From positions 1-17,429 of the forward strand of contig CANHGA010000013.1 of NCBI GenBank assembly GCA_947460085.1: DNA of 17,429 nucleotides, read 5' to 3'. A program made the position numbers and the translations under genes. This document shows, piece after piece, positions 1-7,103 of this stretch (position 1 is the first letter of the stretch; the number at the start of each line of letters is the position of its first letter). The notes beneath the pieces were generated by a model that was not told the DNA's origin, did not search any database, and was given only the letters and a program-made list of their open reading frames with translations. This DNA is from Synechococcaceae cyanobacterium. Lineage in GTDB: Bacteria; Cyanobacteriota; Cyanobacteriia; PCC-6307; Cyanobiaceae.

Positions 1-510
1 AAAAAGTGTGACGTTAATGACAGGTTGTGGTGTAAACGCAAGCAATGCAGAAGCGAGAGTGGTCAGGTCATTGTAGATCGCAACAGCAGTTGCAGCAGCA
101 GCGGCAACAGCAGTTGCAGCAGCAGCGGCAGCAGCGGGGGTGGCAGCCGTTGCTTGGGGAGCGCCTTGGCCTCTGCCCTGGCGTTGGCGACCGGAATCGG
201 GACCCAGCAAATCGGCCATGGTGAGACCCTCCAGGCCCCCCATGTCGAAGAGCTCCTCGTCGCTCCGCTTGGGGCTGCTGCCAGGGGCCGGACGACTGGG
301 GGCGGCAATAGGGGCGGGGGCAGGAGCTGGCGCAGATCCTGGGGCCTGCAGGGCCGCGGCGGGCTCGGTTGCGGCCGGTAGGGGCTCATCTTTTTTGATC
401 ATCAGCACCTGGGGCGGCTTCCGCGGTGCCGTAGCCGGCAGCGGACGCGGCGCCCCTGGGGGAACGGGCCGAGCTGAGGGGGCAGGCTGCTGGTTGCCGG
501 TTCCGGCCAT
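1..510 (-). CDS. Unrecognised Pro/Ala-rich protein, N-terminal part
   Basis: The reading frame is open from an ATG at 508-510 to the left edge, so at least 170 residues are present and the C-terminus is missing. The first ~80 residues are rich in Pro and Ala and look disordered. A short acidic/hydrophobic patch follows (around EELFDMGGLEGLTMADLLGP), then an almost pure Ala/Thr/Val tract made by tandem repeats. The last ~30 visible residues become more hydrophobic and may begin a folded or membrane part. It diverges from the creatininase-family gene across only 50 bp, so both promoters must lie in or near 511-560. I do not recognise the family. The composition resembles a low-complexity N-terminal extension whose functional domain lies outside the window. 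The call as a real gene rests on the long open frame, the ATG position and the non-random composition. Confidence 0.6.
   Translation of the reverse strand, partial: MAGTGNQQPAPSARPVPPGAPRPLPATAPRKPPQVLMIKKDEPLPAATEPAAALQAPGSAPAPAPAPIAAPSRPAPGSSPKRSDEELFDMGGLEGLTMADLLGPDSGRQRQGRGQGAPQATAATPAAAAAAATAVAAAAATAVAIYNDLTTLASALLAFTPQPVINVTLF
82..129 (-). repeat. Perfect 24-bp tandem duplication inside the Pro/Ala-rich gene
   Basis: Positions 82-105 and 106-129 are identical 24-bp units made of AGC/GGC/AAC/AGT-type triplets on the plus strand. On the minus strand each unit encodes AAAAATAV. Further AGC-type triplets flank the pair (to about 141). The unit length is a multiple of three, so gain or loss of a unit keeps the frame. 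Confidence 0.9.
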
Positions 511-560
511 TTCCACAATGCTCTGGGAGCCCCACACTGTAGGGATCAGTTCTAAAGGTC

Positions 561-1364
561 ATGGCGCGTCAGCATCGCCTCGCCGAGATGTCTTGGCCCA
601 AGGTTGAACAGGCTGCGATCCAAGGGGGAAGCACTGTGGTGTGGCCCTTTGGGGCGGTGGAGCAGCACGGTCCCCATTTGCCGCTGGGCACCGATGGATT
701 GTTTGCCGACCGGCTGGTGGATGCGGTCCTTGAGCGGCTGCCCCAGGAGCTGCCGATCCGGCGGCTCCCTCTGCAAAATCTCGGCTTTTCACCCGAGCAC
801 CACGGTTTTGCCGGCACCCTCACCCTGGCGCCGGACCAGCTCATCTCCCAGGTTGTGGCGGTTGGTCAGCAGTTGGCTGGCGCCGGCTTCCAGCGACTCG
901 TTTTGTTTAACGGCCATGGCGGCCAAATCGCCTTGCTCCAAACCGCTGCCCGCCACTTGCGCAGCACCGTCCCCAGCTTGGCCGTGTTGCCTTGCTTCCT
1001 CTGGAGCGGCCCGGACGGACTCAGCGACCTGATCCCTGAGCCCGAGCGCAGCCAAGGGCTCCATGCAGCCTTGGCGGAAACGAGCTTGATGTTGCATCTG
1101 GCCCCCGAACTGGTGGGCCCGGAACGCCCCTGCGATGGCCACCAGGGCGGATCCCCCCCCGAGGGCTGGAGCCTGGAAGGGGCGGCCCCCACCGCCTGGT
1201 TAACCCGCGATCTGAGCAGCACCGGGGTCATTGGGGACAGTGCTGGGGCGAGTGCAGCCCTGGGGGCCGAGCTGTGGGCCTGCCTGCTGGAGGGCTGGTG
1301 CCAGCGCTTCCAATCCCTGCTAGCCAGTGACTGGCCCCGGGCGGCCCGATCGGGGCCAGGCTGA
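561..1364 (+). CDS. Creatininase-family metal-dependent amidohydrolase
   Basis: A 267-residue protein of the creatininase / MftE / ArfB fold, whose members use a two-metal centre to hydrolyse amide bonds. The family signature is intact: WPFGAVEQHGPHLPLGTD at residues 28-45 (E34, H36 and D45 as metal ligands), NGHGG at 117-121, and H168-AALAE173 carrying the last glutamate. The length is normal. The real substrate cannot be read from sequence; known relatives act on creatinine, on a formamidopyrimidine in deazaflavin synthesis, or on a mycofactocin precursor peptide, and none of these is indicated here. The ATG at 561 has AAAGG very close upstream. It lies 43 bp before the ado start on the same strand, so the ado promoter may sit in its 3' end. 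Family assignment is firm; function is unknown. Confidence 0.85.
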   Translation: MARQHRLAEMSWPKVEQAAIQGGSTVVWPFGAVEQHGPHLPLGTDGLFADRLVDAVLERLPQELPIRRLPLQNLGFSPEHHGFAGTLTLAPDQLISQVVAVGQQLAGAGFQRLVLFNGHGGQIALLQTAARHLRSTVPSLAVLPCFLWSGPDGLSDLIPEPERSQGLHAALAETSLMLHLAPELVGPERPCDGHQGGSPPEGWSLEGAAPTAWLTRDLSSTGVIGDSAGASAALGAELWACLLEGWCQRFQSLLASDWPRAARSGPG

Positions 1365-1407
1365 AGGTGGTTACAGTCGAATGACTTGTTCACCTTGTGC
1401 GGACGTC

Positions 1408-2130
1408 ATGGCGACCCTTGCCTCTCCCGCTGCTCCCCACACCGAGTCAATTGGTGGGGATGCGCTGCCCGATTTCAGTACCGAGACCTACAAAGACGCC
1501 TATAGCCGTATCAACGCCATCGTGATCGAAGGCGAGCAGGAAGCCCACGACAATTACCTCTCGATCGGCACCCTGCTTCCCGACCAAGCAGAGGAGCTCA
1601 CCCGCTTGGCTCGGATGGAGCTCAAGCACATGAAAGGCTTTACGGCCTGCGCCAACAATCTCGGTGTCACCGCCGATATGCCCTTTGCCAAGGAGTTCTT
1701 CTCTCCTCTGCATGGCAACTTCCAAACGGCCCTAGCCGAAGGCAAGGTGGTGACCTGCCTGCTGATCCAGGCGCTGTTGATTGAGGCGTTTGCCATCGCG
1801 GCTTATCACATCTATATCCCTGTGGCCGATCCCTTCGCCCGCAAGATCACCGAGGGTGTGGTGAAGGATGAGTACACCCACCTCAACTACGGCCAGGAGT
1901 GGCTGAAGGCCAACCTGGAGACCAGCCGTGGCGAGCTGGAGCAGGCCAACCGCGACAACCTTCCCCTGGTGCGCAAGATGCTCGACCAGGTGGCTGGCGA
2001 TGCCGCCGTGCTGCACATGGACAAGGAAGACCTGATTGAAGACTTCTTGATCGCCTACCAGGAGGCGCTCACCGAGATCGGCTTCACCACCCGGGAAATA
2101 GCCAAAATGGCTGCGGCCGCTTTGGTTTGA
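1408..2130 (+). CDS. ado: Aldehyde-deformylating oxygenase (alkane synthase)
   Basis: A ferritin-like di-iron enzyme that converts fatty aldehydes to alkanes one carbon shorter plus formate, using O2 and reductant (ferredoxin in vivo). All six iron ligands of the family are present with the 240-residue numbering: E43 (in EGEQEAHDNY), E71 and H74 (MELKHMKGF), E126 (LLIEAF), and E155 and H158 (DEYTHLNYG). The protein closely resembles the structurally known Prochlorococcus MIT9313 enzyme as I recall it, end to end. I chose ATG 1408 because its MATL start matches that homologue. An in-frame ATG at 1381 would add nine residues (it has AAGGTGG about 10 bases upstream) and cannot be excluded. The next gene is aar, its substrate supplier, 64 bp downstream. 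Confidence 0.97.
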   Translation: MATLASPAAPHTESIGGDALPDFSTETYKDAYSRINAIVIEGEQEAHDNYLSIGTLLPDQAEELTRLARMELKHMKGFTACANNLGVTADMPFAKEFFSPLHGNFQTALAEGKVVTCLLIQALLIEAFAIAAYHIYIPVADPFARKITEGVVKDEYTHLNYGQEWLKANLETSRGELEQANRDNLPLVRKMLDQVAGDAAVLHMDKEDLIEDFLIAYQEALTEIGFTTREIAKMAAAALV

Positions 2131-2148
2131 GGGCCTTTCAGGTCCGTC

Positions 2149-2190
2149 TCACCCCTGGACGATGTAGCGTCCGCGACATCGTTGGGGTGA
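2149..2190 (+). promoter_or_regulatory. Long hairpin covering the aar ribosome binding site
   Basis: TCACCCC (2149-2155) pairs perfectly with GGGGTGA (2184-2190). After a small internal loop, ACGATGT (2159-2165) pairs with ACATCGT (2176-2182). After an A/G mismatch, GC pairs with GC around a GTCC loop (2169-2172). That is 16 base pairs in 42 nt, ending 4 nt before the aar ATG. The right arm plus the next bases reads GGGGTGATC, which matches the ideal complement of the 16S rRNA tail (GAGGTGATC) at 8 of 9 positions, so the stem would hide the Shine-Dalgarno. It could instead, or also, mark the 3' end of the ado transcript, but no T-run follows. The structure is seen in the sequence; its role is inferred. 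Confidence 0.6.
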
Positions 2191-2194
2191 TCCC

Positions 2195-3229
2195 ATGTTT
2201 GGCCTAATTGGTCACTCCACCAGTTTTGAGGAGGCTCGCAGCAAGGCCCTTTCCCTGGGCTTTCCTGAGTACGCCGAAGGCGACCTCGACATGTGGTGCA
2301 GTGCCCCGCCCGTGCTTGTCGAGCGCATCGCGCTCACAAGCCCCACGGGGCAAACGATTGAGGGGGCCTACATCGATTCCTGCTTTGTTCCGGAGATGTT
2401 GAGCCGTTTCAAAACGGCCCGGCGCAAGGTGCTCAATGCCATGGAGCTGGCCCAGAAATCGGGCATCGACATCACGGCCTTGGGTGGGTTCACTTCGATC
2501 ATTTTTGAAAATTTCAACCTGCTCAAGGAGCAACAAATCCGCGCTACCACCCTGGATTGGCAGCGCTTCACCACGGGCAACACCCATACCGCTTGGGTGA
2601 TTTGCAGGCAGGTGGAAACCAACGCTCCCGCCCTGGGGATTGACCTGAGCCAGGCCACCGTGGCCGTCGTTGGCGCCACCGGTGACATCGGCAGTGCGGT
2701 TTGCCGCTGGTTGAGCCAGCGCACGGGGGTGAAGGAGCTCCTGCTGGTGGCCAGGCAGCAACAACCGCTGGTTGACCTGCAAGCCGAACTCGGGGGCGGG
2801 CGGATCCTCAGCCTTGATGAAGCCCTGCCCCAAGCCGATGTGGTTGTTTGGGTGGCCAGCCTGCCCCAAACCCTCACGATTGATGCGGCGAACCTACGCT
2901 CGCCCTGCTTGATGATTGATGGGGGTTACCCCAAGAACCTCAACAGCAAGGCCAGCGGTGAAGGCATCCACGTGTTGAAGGGGGGCATCGTTGAATTTGG
3001 CAGCGATATCGGCTGGCAAATGATGGAGGTGGCTGAAATGGAGAAACCCCAGCGCCAGATGTTTGCTTGCTTTGCTGAAGCGATCCTGTTGGAATTTGAA
3101 GGCATCCACACGAACTTCAGCTGGGGACGCAACAACATCAGTCTCGAGAAGATGGATCTGATTGGTTCGGCCTCGCTTCGGCATGGATTCCAGGCCCTCG
3201 GCCTGACAGCTGCCATGGCTTCGGCCTAA
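2195..3229 (+). CDS. aar: Long-chain acyl-[acyl-carrier-protein] reductase
   Basis: Reduces acyl-ACP (or acyl-CoA) to fatty aldehyde with NADPH, feeding ADO for alkane synthesis. The 344 residues are the usual family length. A Rossmann nucleotide-binding loop GATGDIGSA lies at about 160-168, and the catalytic cysteine that forms the acyl-enzyme is C292 in QRQMFACFAEA (equivalent to the reported C294 of the Synechococcus elongatus enzyme). The N-terminal part contains the typical MFGLIGHS start and EGAYIDSCFVPEMLS region. The ATG at 2195 has one of the few good Shine-Dalgarno sequences in this window, and that site lies in a strong hairpin. It follows ado by 64 bp and precedes accA by 57 bp, the ado-aar-accA order commonly seen in cyanobacteria. 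Confidence 0.97.
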   Translation: MFGLIGHSTSFEEARSKALSLGFPEYAEGDLDMWCSAPPVLVERIALTSPTGQTIEGAYIDSCFVPEMLSRFKTARRKVLNAMELAQKSGIDITALGGFTSIIFENFNLLKEQQIRATTLDWQRFTTGNTHTAWVICRQVETNAPALGIDLSQATVAVVGATGDIGSAVCRWLSQRTGVKELLLVARQQQPLVDLQAELGGGRILSLDEALPQADVVVWVASLPQTLTIDAANLRSPCLMIDGGYPKNLNSKASGEGIHVLKGGIVEFGSDIGWQMMEVAEMEKPQRQMFACFAEAILLEFEGIHTNFSWGRNNISLEKMDLIGSASLRHGFQALGLTAAMASA

Positions 3230-3286
3230 GCCCGGCTCCCGGCCCACCCCCCACACCCTGCTCCACCCCCTGCCCCGTCGATCGCC

Positions 3287-4276
3287 ATGGCCCGTCGCGC
3301 CCTGCTCGAGTTTGAAAAGCCGATTGTTGAGCTCGAGCAGCAGATCGAGCAGATCCGCCAGCTCGCCCGCGATTCCGAGGTGGATGTGAGCCAGCAGCTG
3401 CTCCAGCTGGAAACCCTGGCCACCCGCAGGCGTACTGAAATTTTTGAATCCCTGAGTCCGTCCCAAAAGATTCAGGTGGCGCGCCATCCCCAGCGCCCGA
3501 GCACCCTGGACTACATCCAGGTGATCAGTGATGAATGGGTGGAGCTCCACGGCGACCGTCGCGGCAGCGACGACCAGGCCCTGGTTGGTGGGGTTGGCCG
3601 CATCGGTGACCAGGGGGTGGTGCTGCTGGGCCATCAAAAGGGTCGCGACACCAAGGAAAACGTGGCCCGTAATTTCGGCATGGCATCGCCAGGGGGCTAC
3701 CGCAAGGCCATGCGCTTAATGGATCACGCCGATCGCTTCGGCCTGCCGATCCTCAGCTTTATCGATACCCCTGGTGCCTATGCCGGTGTGCTGGCGGAAG
3801 AGCAGGGCCAAGGTGAAGCGATCGCTTTCAACCTGCGCGAGATGTTCCGCCTGCGGGTGCCCGTGCTGGCCACGGTGATCGGCGAAGGCGGTTCCGGGGG
3901 CGCCCTGGGGATTGGCGTGGCCGACCGTCTCCTGATGTTTGAACACAGCGTCTACACCGTGGCGAGTCCCGAGGCCTGTGCCTCGATCCTGTGGCGGGAT
4001 GCGGGCAAGGCACCGGTTGCCGCCGAGGCCCTCAAAATCACCGGCCCCGATCTGCTCAAGCTGGGCATCGTTGACCAGGTGTTGCCCGAACCCTCCGGCG
4101 GGAATCACTGGGCACCCCTGCAGGCCGCCGAAACCCTCAAAGCAGCCCTGCTCGAGCACCTGGGCGAACTCCAGCAATTGGGCGAAGCAGAGCTGCTGGA
4201 GCAGCGCTACGCCAAGTTCCGCCGCATGGGCCGCTTCCTGGAGAGCGGCACCCCTGATCCTTCGCGCAGCGCCTAG
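3287..4276 (+). CDS. accA: Acetyl-CoA carboxylase, carboxyltransferase alpha subunit
   Basis: AccA pairs with AccD in the carboxyltransferase that moves CO2 from biotin to acetyl-CoA, giving malonyl-CoA, the first committed step of fatty acid synthesis in the cytoplasm. The 329 residues cover the whole family: an N-terminal helical region (LEFEKPIVELEQQIEQI), then WVELHGDR, GHQKGRDT, NFGMASPGGYRKA, IDTPGAYAG, the glycine-rich IGEGGSGGALGIG oxyanion region, VASPEACASILWRD, and a C-terminal helical tail. The 57-bp gap after aar is strikingly C-rich with no Shine-Dalgarno. The SDR gene starts 27 bp after the stop, so co-transcription with the downstream genes is likely. It supplies malonyl-CoA to the pathway whose acyl-ACP product AAR consumes. 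Confidence 0.97.
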   Translation: MARRALLEFEKPIVELEQQIEQIRQLARDSEVDVSQQLLQLETLATRRRTEIFESLSPSQKIQVARHPQRPSTLDYIQVISDEWVELHGDRRGSDDQALVGGVGRIGDQGVVLLGHQKGRDTKENVARNFGMASPGGYRKAMRLMDHADRFGLPILSFIDTPGAYAGVLAEEQGQGEAIAFNLREMFRLRVPVLATVIGEGGSGGALGIGVADRLLMFEHSVYTVASPEACASILWRDAGKAPVAAEALKITGPDLLKLGIVDQVLPEPSGGNHWAPLQAAETLKAALLEHLGELQQLGEAELLEQRYAKFRRMGRFLESGTPDPSRSA

Positions 4277-4303
4277 GGTCGCCTCGATTTCAGCTCTGAA
4301 GCC

Positions 4304-5032
4304 TTGGCTGCTGTTTTGATTACGGGCGCGTCCCGCGGTATTGGGGCGGCCGCTGCCAAAGCCTTCGCCGCCGCTGGCTTCGACCTGCTGCTGCTCTCAC
4401 GTCCGACGGCGGAGGGAAAGCCCGGTGCCGAATTGGAAGCCCTGGCTTCCACCCTGCGGCAAGGGGATCGGCGGGTGGAGATCGCAGGCATTGATCTGGC
4501 TGATCCCGCTGCCATTGCCCCGGGCCTTGCAGAGTTGCTGGGTCGCGGCCTGGTCCCCTCGGTTCTGATCAACAACGCCGGTGCGGCCTACACCGGAGCC
4601 CTGGCCGAGATGCCCCTCGACCAGTGGCAATGGCTGCTGCAACTCAACGTGACGGCGGTCTTCCAGGTCTGCCAAGCGGTGCTCCCCCTGTTTAGGGCTG
4701 CAGGCGAAGGGCTGATCATCAATGTCAGTAGCCATGCCGCCCACAAGACCTTCCCCGACTGGGGTGCCTACGCCACGACCAAGGCGGCCAAGGCGTGTTT
4801 CAGCCGCCATCTGGCTGTCGAAGAGCGGGCCCATGGGATTCGGGTCTCGACCCTCACCCTGGGTGCGGTAAATACACCTCTCTGGGATACCGAAACGGTC
4901 CACAGCGACTTCGATCGGCGTGCCATGCTTGATGTGGGTCAAGTGGCTGATGCCCTGCTGGTTTTGGCCCAACAGCCCGCCAACCAGGTGGTCGAAGACC
5001 TCACCCTCATGCCGGCCGCCGGTGCTCTCTGA
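4304..5032 (+). CDS. Short-chain dehydrogenase/reductase (SDR)
   Basis: A 242-residue classical SDR. The NAD(P)-binding TGASRGIG lies at 7-14, the structural NNAG at 90-93, catalytic serine at 142/143 (NVSSHAA), and the active-site YATTK at 156-160 (Y156, K160). The start is probably the TTG at 4304: no ATG or GTG lies between the in-frame accA stop and the glycine-rich loop. It begins 27 bp after accA and ends 8 bp before folE, so it is likely translated with them. The substrate cannot be read from the motifs. Position suggests two options: a ketoacyl/aldehyde-type reductase linked to the fatty-acid genes, or a sepiapterin-reductase-like enzyme acting on pterins made downstream of FolE. Family firm, function open. 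Confidence 0.85.
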   Translation: MAAVLITGASRGIGAAAAKAFAAAGFDLLLLSRPTAEGKPGAELEALASTLRQGDRRVEIAGIDLADPAAIAPGLAELLGRGLVPSVLINNAGAAYTGALAEMPLDQWQWLLQLNVTAVFQVCQAVLPLFRAAGEGLIINVSSHAAHKTFPDWGAYATTKAAKACFSRHLAVEERAHGIRVSTLTLGAVNTPLWDTETVHSDFDRRAMLDVGQVADALLVLAQQPANQVVEDLTLMPAAGAL

Positions 5033-5040
5033 GCTTTCCT

Positions 5041-5778
5041 ATGACATCGACCCTGCCTTCCAGCCTTCCCTCCCGCGCCACCGCGCCTGAAGCCGGTCCT
5101 TCCCCGGTGAGCTTGCGAATCCGTGAACGGCTGGATGCCGCCGGGGCTGCCTATCTGGCTAACGACAACATTTCTGACCATCTCGCCCCCGGCGAGATGG
5201 AGCAGTTGGAAATCGAGGTGGCCGGCAAGGTTCGGGAGCTGCTGCGCAGCTTGGTGATCGATATCGACAACGACCACAACACCGAGGAAACCGCCGAGCG
5301 GGTGGCTCGGATGTATCTGCACGAAGTGTTCAAGGGCCGCTATCACCAACAACCCAAGATCGCCAGCTTCCCGAACGTCAAAAAGCTGGATGAGATCTAC
5401 ACGGTTGGACCGATTTCGGTTCGCTCAGCTTGCTCCCACCACCTCGTGCCAATCCTGGGCAATTGCTGGATTGGCATCAAGCCCGGGGATCGGGTGATTG
5501 GCCTGTCCAAGTTTTCGCGCGTGGCCGACTGGGTTTTCTCCCGTCCCCACATCCAGGAAGAGGCCGTGATGATCCTGGCCGATGAAATCGAGCGGCTTTG
5601 CGAGCCCCAGGGTCTGGCCATTCTGGTGAAAGCCCAGCACTACTGCATGAAGTGGCGTGGGGTTAAGGAACCCCAAACCACCATGGTGAATTCCGTTGTC
5701 CGCGGTGACTTCCGCCACGACCCCAGCCTGAAGGCGGAATTCTTCGAATTGGTAAAGCAGCAGGAAAGCCTCTACTAG
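5041..5778 (+). CDS. folE: GTP cyclohydrolase I
   Basis: Converts GTP to 7,8-dihydroneopterin triphosphate, the entry step for folate and, in cyanobacteria, glycosylated pterins. The protein has 245 residues with a variable ~45-residue N-terminus. The zinc site is present: C131 and H134 in CSHHLVPI and C202 in QHYCMKWRGV, with H200 matching the usual catalytic histidine. Other family landmarks are NTEETAERVARMY (80-92), GLSKFSRVADW (154-164) and the terminal RGDFR. The ATG at 5041 follows the SDR stop by 8 bp. The gene ends in a 3-bp overlap with the convergent gene on the minus strand (5775-5777). The CSHH/QHYCMKW spelling differs a little from the enterobacterial CEHH/HLCM form but keeps every ligand. 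Confidence 0.95.
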   Translation: MTSTLPSSLPSRATAPEAGPSPVSLRIRERLDAAGAAYLANDNISDHLAPGEMEQLEIEVAGKVRELLRSLVIDIDNDHNTEETAERVARMYLHEVFKGRYHQQPKIASFPNVKKLDEIYTVGPISVRSACSHHLVPILGNCWIGIKPGDRVIGLSKFSRVADWVFSRPHIQEEAVMILADEIERLCEPQGLAILVKAQHYCMKWRGVKEPQTTMVNSVVRGDFRHDPSLKAEFFELVKQQESLY

Positions 5779-6326
5779 CGGCTGGCCGGTTGAATCGGTC
5801 CCACCGCAGGGGTGGCCTGTCTCTGGCTGCCCGCTGCTGTGGGCTGGGCCACCACCAGCATCACCTGGCTGGACACATCGTTGGCTTTGATCAGATAGCT
5901 GGATCCTGAGGCGCCTTGGATCAGGATCCATTGCTGGGATCCGGGCTGAAGTTTGTACCAGTGGAAGGCGCTTGGCGGCAGGGAGGCGAGCACATCGGCC
6001 GAAAGGGTGGCCTGCAGCAATTGGCCTTCGCTGGCCTGGCCCGCAAGCACCATCTGTTGCAGCCCATTGATCTGCTGTTGCACCGTTCCTTCCAGTTGGA
6101 TGTCGGTTGCGATTTGGGAGCGCAAGGCTTTGATCTGGGCCTGGGGATCGGGGCTCACCCCGGGCACGCAGGACAACAATCCATCCACCAGTTGGCAGCC
6201 CACCAGGTCCTGGGCGCTGGCGGCTGTGATGGCTCCAGTCGTGATTGCTGAGGTAGTGATTGCAGCGGTACTGAGGGCTGCCGCAAGGCCTAGGGCAAGG
6301 GGTTGGAAACGACGCAGGATGGCCAT
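5775..6326 (-). CDS. Small exported protein of unknown function
   Basis: A 183-residue protein that I do not recognise. It starts at the ATG at 6324-6326 (a TTG just before it is possible but less likely). Residues 1-38 look like a Sec signal peptide: basic MAILRRF, a hydrophobic core, then ITAASA before QD, so cleavage after A38 is plausible. The signal region contains a near-repeat (AITTSAITTGAIT). The mature part has two cysteines (C44, C53) that could form a disulphide, a Gln-rich helical stretch (about 62-110) and a more beta-like part (FHWYKLQPGSQQWILIQ). It would be periplasmic, lumenal or outer-membrane associated. It lies 21 bp after trpF on the same strand, so it may share its transcript, and it converges on folE. 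Confidence 0.75.
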   Translation of the reverse strand: MAILRRFQPLALGLAAALSTAAITTSAITTGAITAASAQDLVGCQLVDGLLSCVPGVSPDPQAQIKALRSQIATDIQLEGTVQQQINGLQQMVLAGQASEGQLLQATLSADVLASLPPSAFHWYKLQPGSQQWILIQGASGSSYLIKANDVSSQVMLVVAQPTAAGSQRQATPAVGPIQPASR

Positions 6327-6347
6327 CAAGTCGGTGCTCCATTCAGC

Positions 6348-7016
6348 TCACAGTCCCTGATCCTCGCTGCTTGAGCGAACGGCTGCGACCAATTGGGCCA
6401 CGAGCCCCAGATCTTTGTCGCCTGGAGCACGTTCAACCCCACTGGAGGCGTCGAGTCCATGGGGGCTCAGCCTTGCCAGCACAGCTCCCACCCGATCGGC
6501 GCGGATCCCCCCCGCTAGCCACCAGGGCAGGGGGCAGTGCCACCCCTCCAGCCACTCGATCGGGATGCGGTGCCCCGTCCCCCCGAGTTGGTCGGGCACC
6601 CAGGCATCCAGGAGCAGGGCATCCACGGCCCCCCCATAGCTGGCCGCCGCCGCCAGGTCAACTGGGCCACGAATCCGTAGGGCTTTCCAGATCCCACAGC
6701 CGAGGCGCTGGCGAAGGTCATGGCAGCGTTCGGGACTCTCCCCGCCATGGAGTTGCACCACCTGGTGGCCCCAGCGGGGATCCAGGTCCGCCAGCTCTCC
6801 ATCGGTGGGGTCGGCGACCACCAGCACGCCGGCACAGGGGGGCGATGCGGAGATGGCCGCCTGAAATATCGCCTTGCGCTGCTCCACCGGCACGAACCGG
6901 GGCGAGCCTGCCACTCCAATCACCCCAAGGGCGTCCACGCCCATGGCGGCGACGGCGGCAGCCTGGTCTGCTTGGGTAAAGCCGCAAATCTTCAGCAGGG
7001 GTTGGCTATGGGCCAC
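6348..7016 (-). CDS. trpF: Phosphoribosylanthranilate isomerase
   Basis: Catalyses the Amadori rearrangement of phosphoribosylanthranilate to CdRP, the third step of tryptophan synthesis. The 222-residue TIM-barrel shows the family signatures in order: LKICGFT with catalytic C11, VVQLHGGE (87-93), LLLDAW with catalytic D137, GGTG (145-148), LAGGI (167-171) and the phosphate-binding GLDASSGVE (187-195). The start is a GTG at 7016; no closer ATG fits before the KICG strand. It diverges from the site-2 protease gene across 87 bp with no clear shared operator. It stands apart from other trp genes here, as is usual in cyanobacteria, where trp genes are dispersed. Confidence 0.95.
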   Translation of the reverse strand: MAHSQPLLKICGFTQADQAAAVAAMGVDALGVIGVAGSPRFVPVEQRKAIFQAAISASPPCAGVLVVADPTDGELADLDPRWGHQVVQLHGGESPERCHDLRQRLGCGIWKALRIRGPVDLAAAASYGGAVDALLLDAWVPDQLGGTGHRIPIEWLEGWHCPLPWWLAGGIRADRVGAVLARLSPHGLDASSGVERAPGDKDLGLVAQLVAAVRSSSEDQGL

Positions 7017-7103
7017 CGGTAGGCAAGCGAAGCTGGGGCGAACCCTTTCTAGGATTGGATTTGTTGTCTGGGCGAAGGCCTGGGCTTTTGGGGCAGATCA
7101 CGC

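Noticed and set aside
25..607. Plus-strand frames in the first 600 bases, including Ser/Gly-rich repeats
   Set aside because: They are complements of the minus-strand Pro/Ala-rich frame and its triplet repeat, and they conflict with the divergent gene start at 510.
2204..3637. Minus-strand frames of 221 and 247 codons opposite aar and accA
   Set aside because: Both are antisense to strongly identified enzymes, with no recognisable motif.
5425..6342. 305-codon minus-strand frame across the exported protein gene and the end of folE
   Set aside because: The overlapping frame with a signal peptide and a conventional stop next to folE is more credible, and this one runs antisense into the conserved core of folE.
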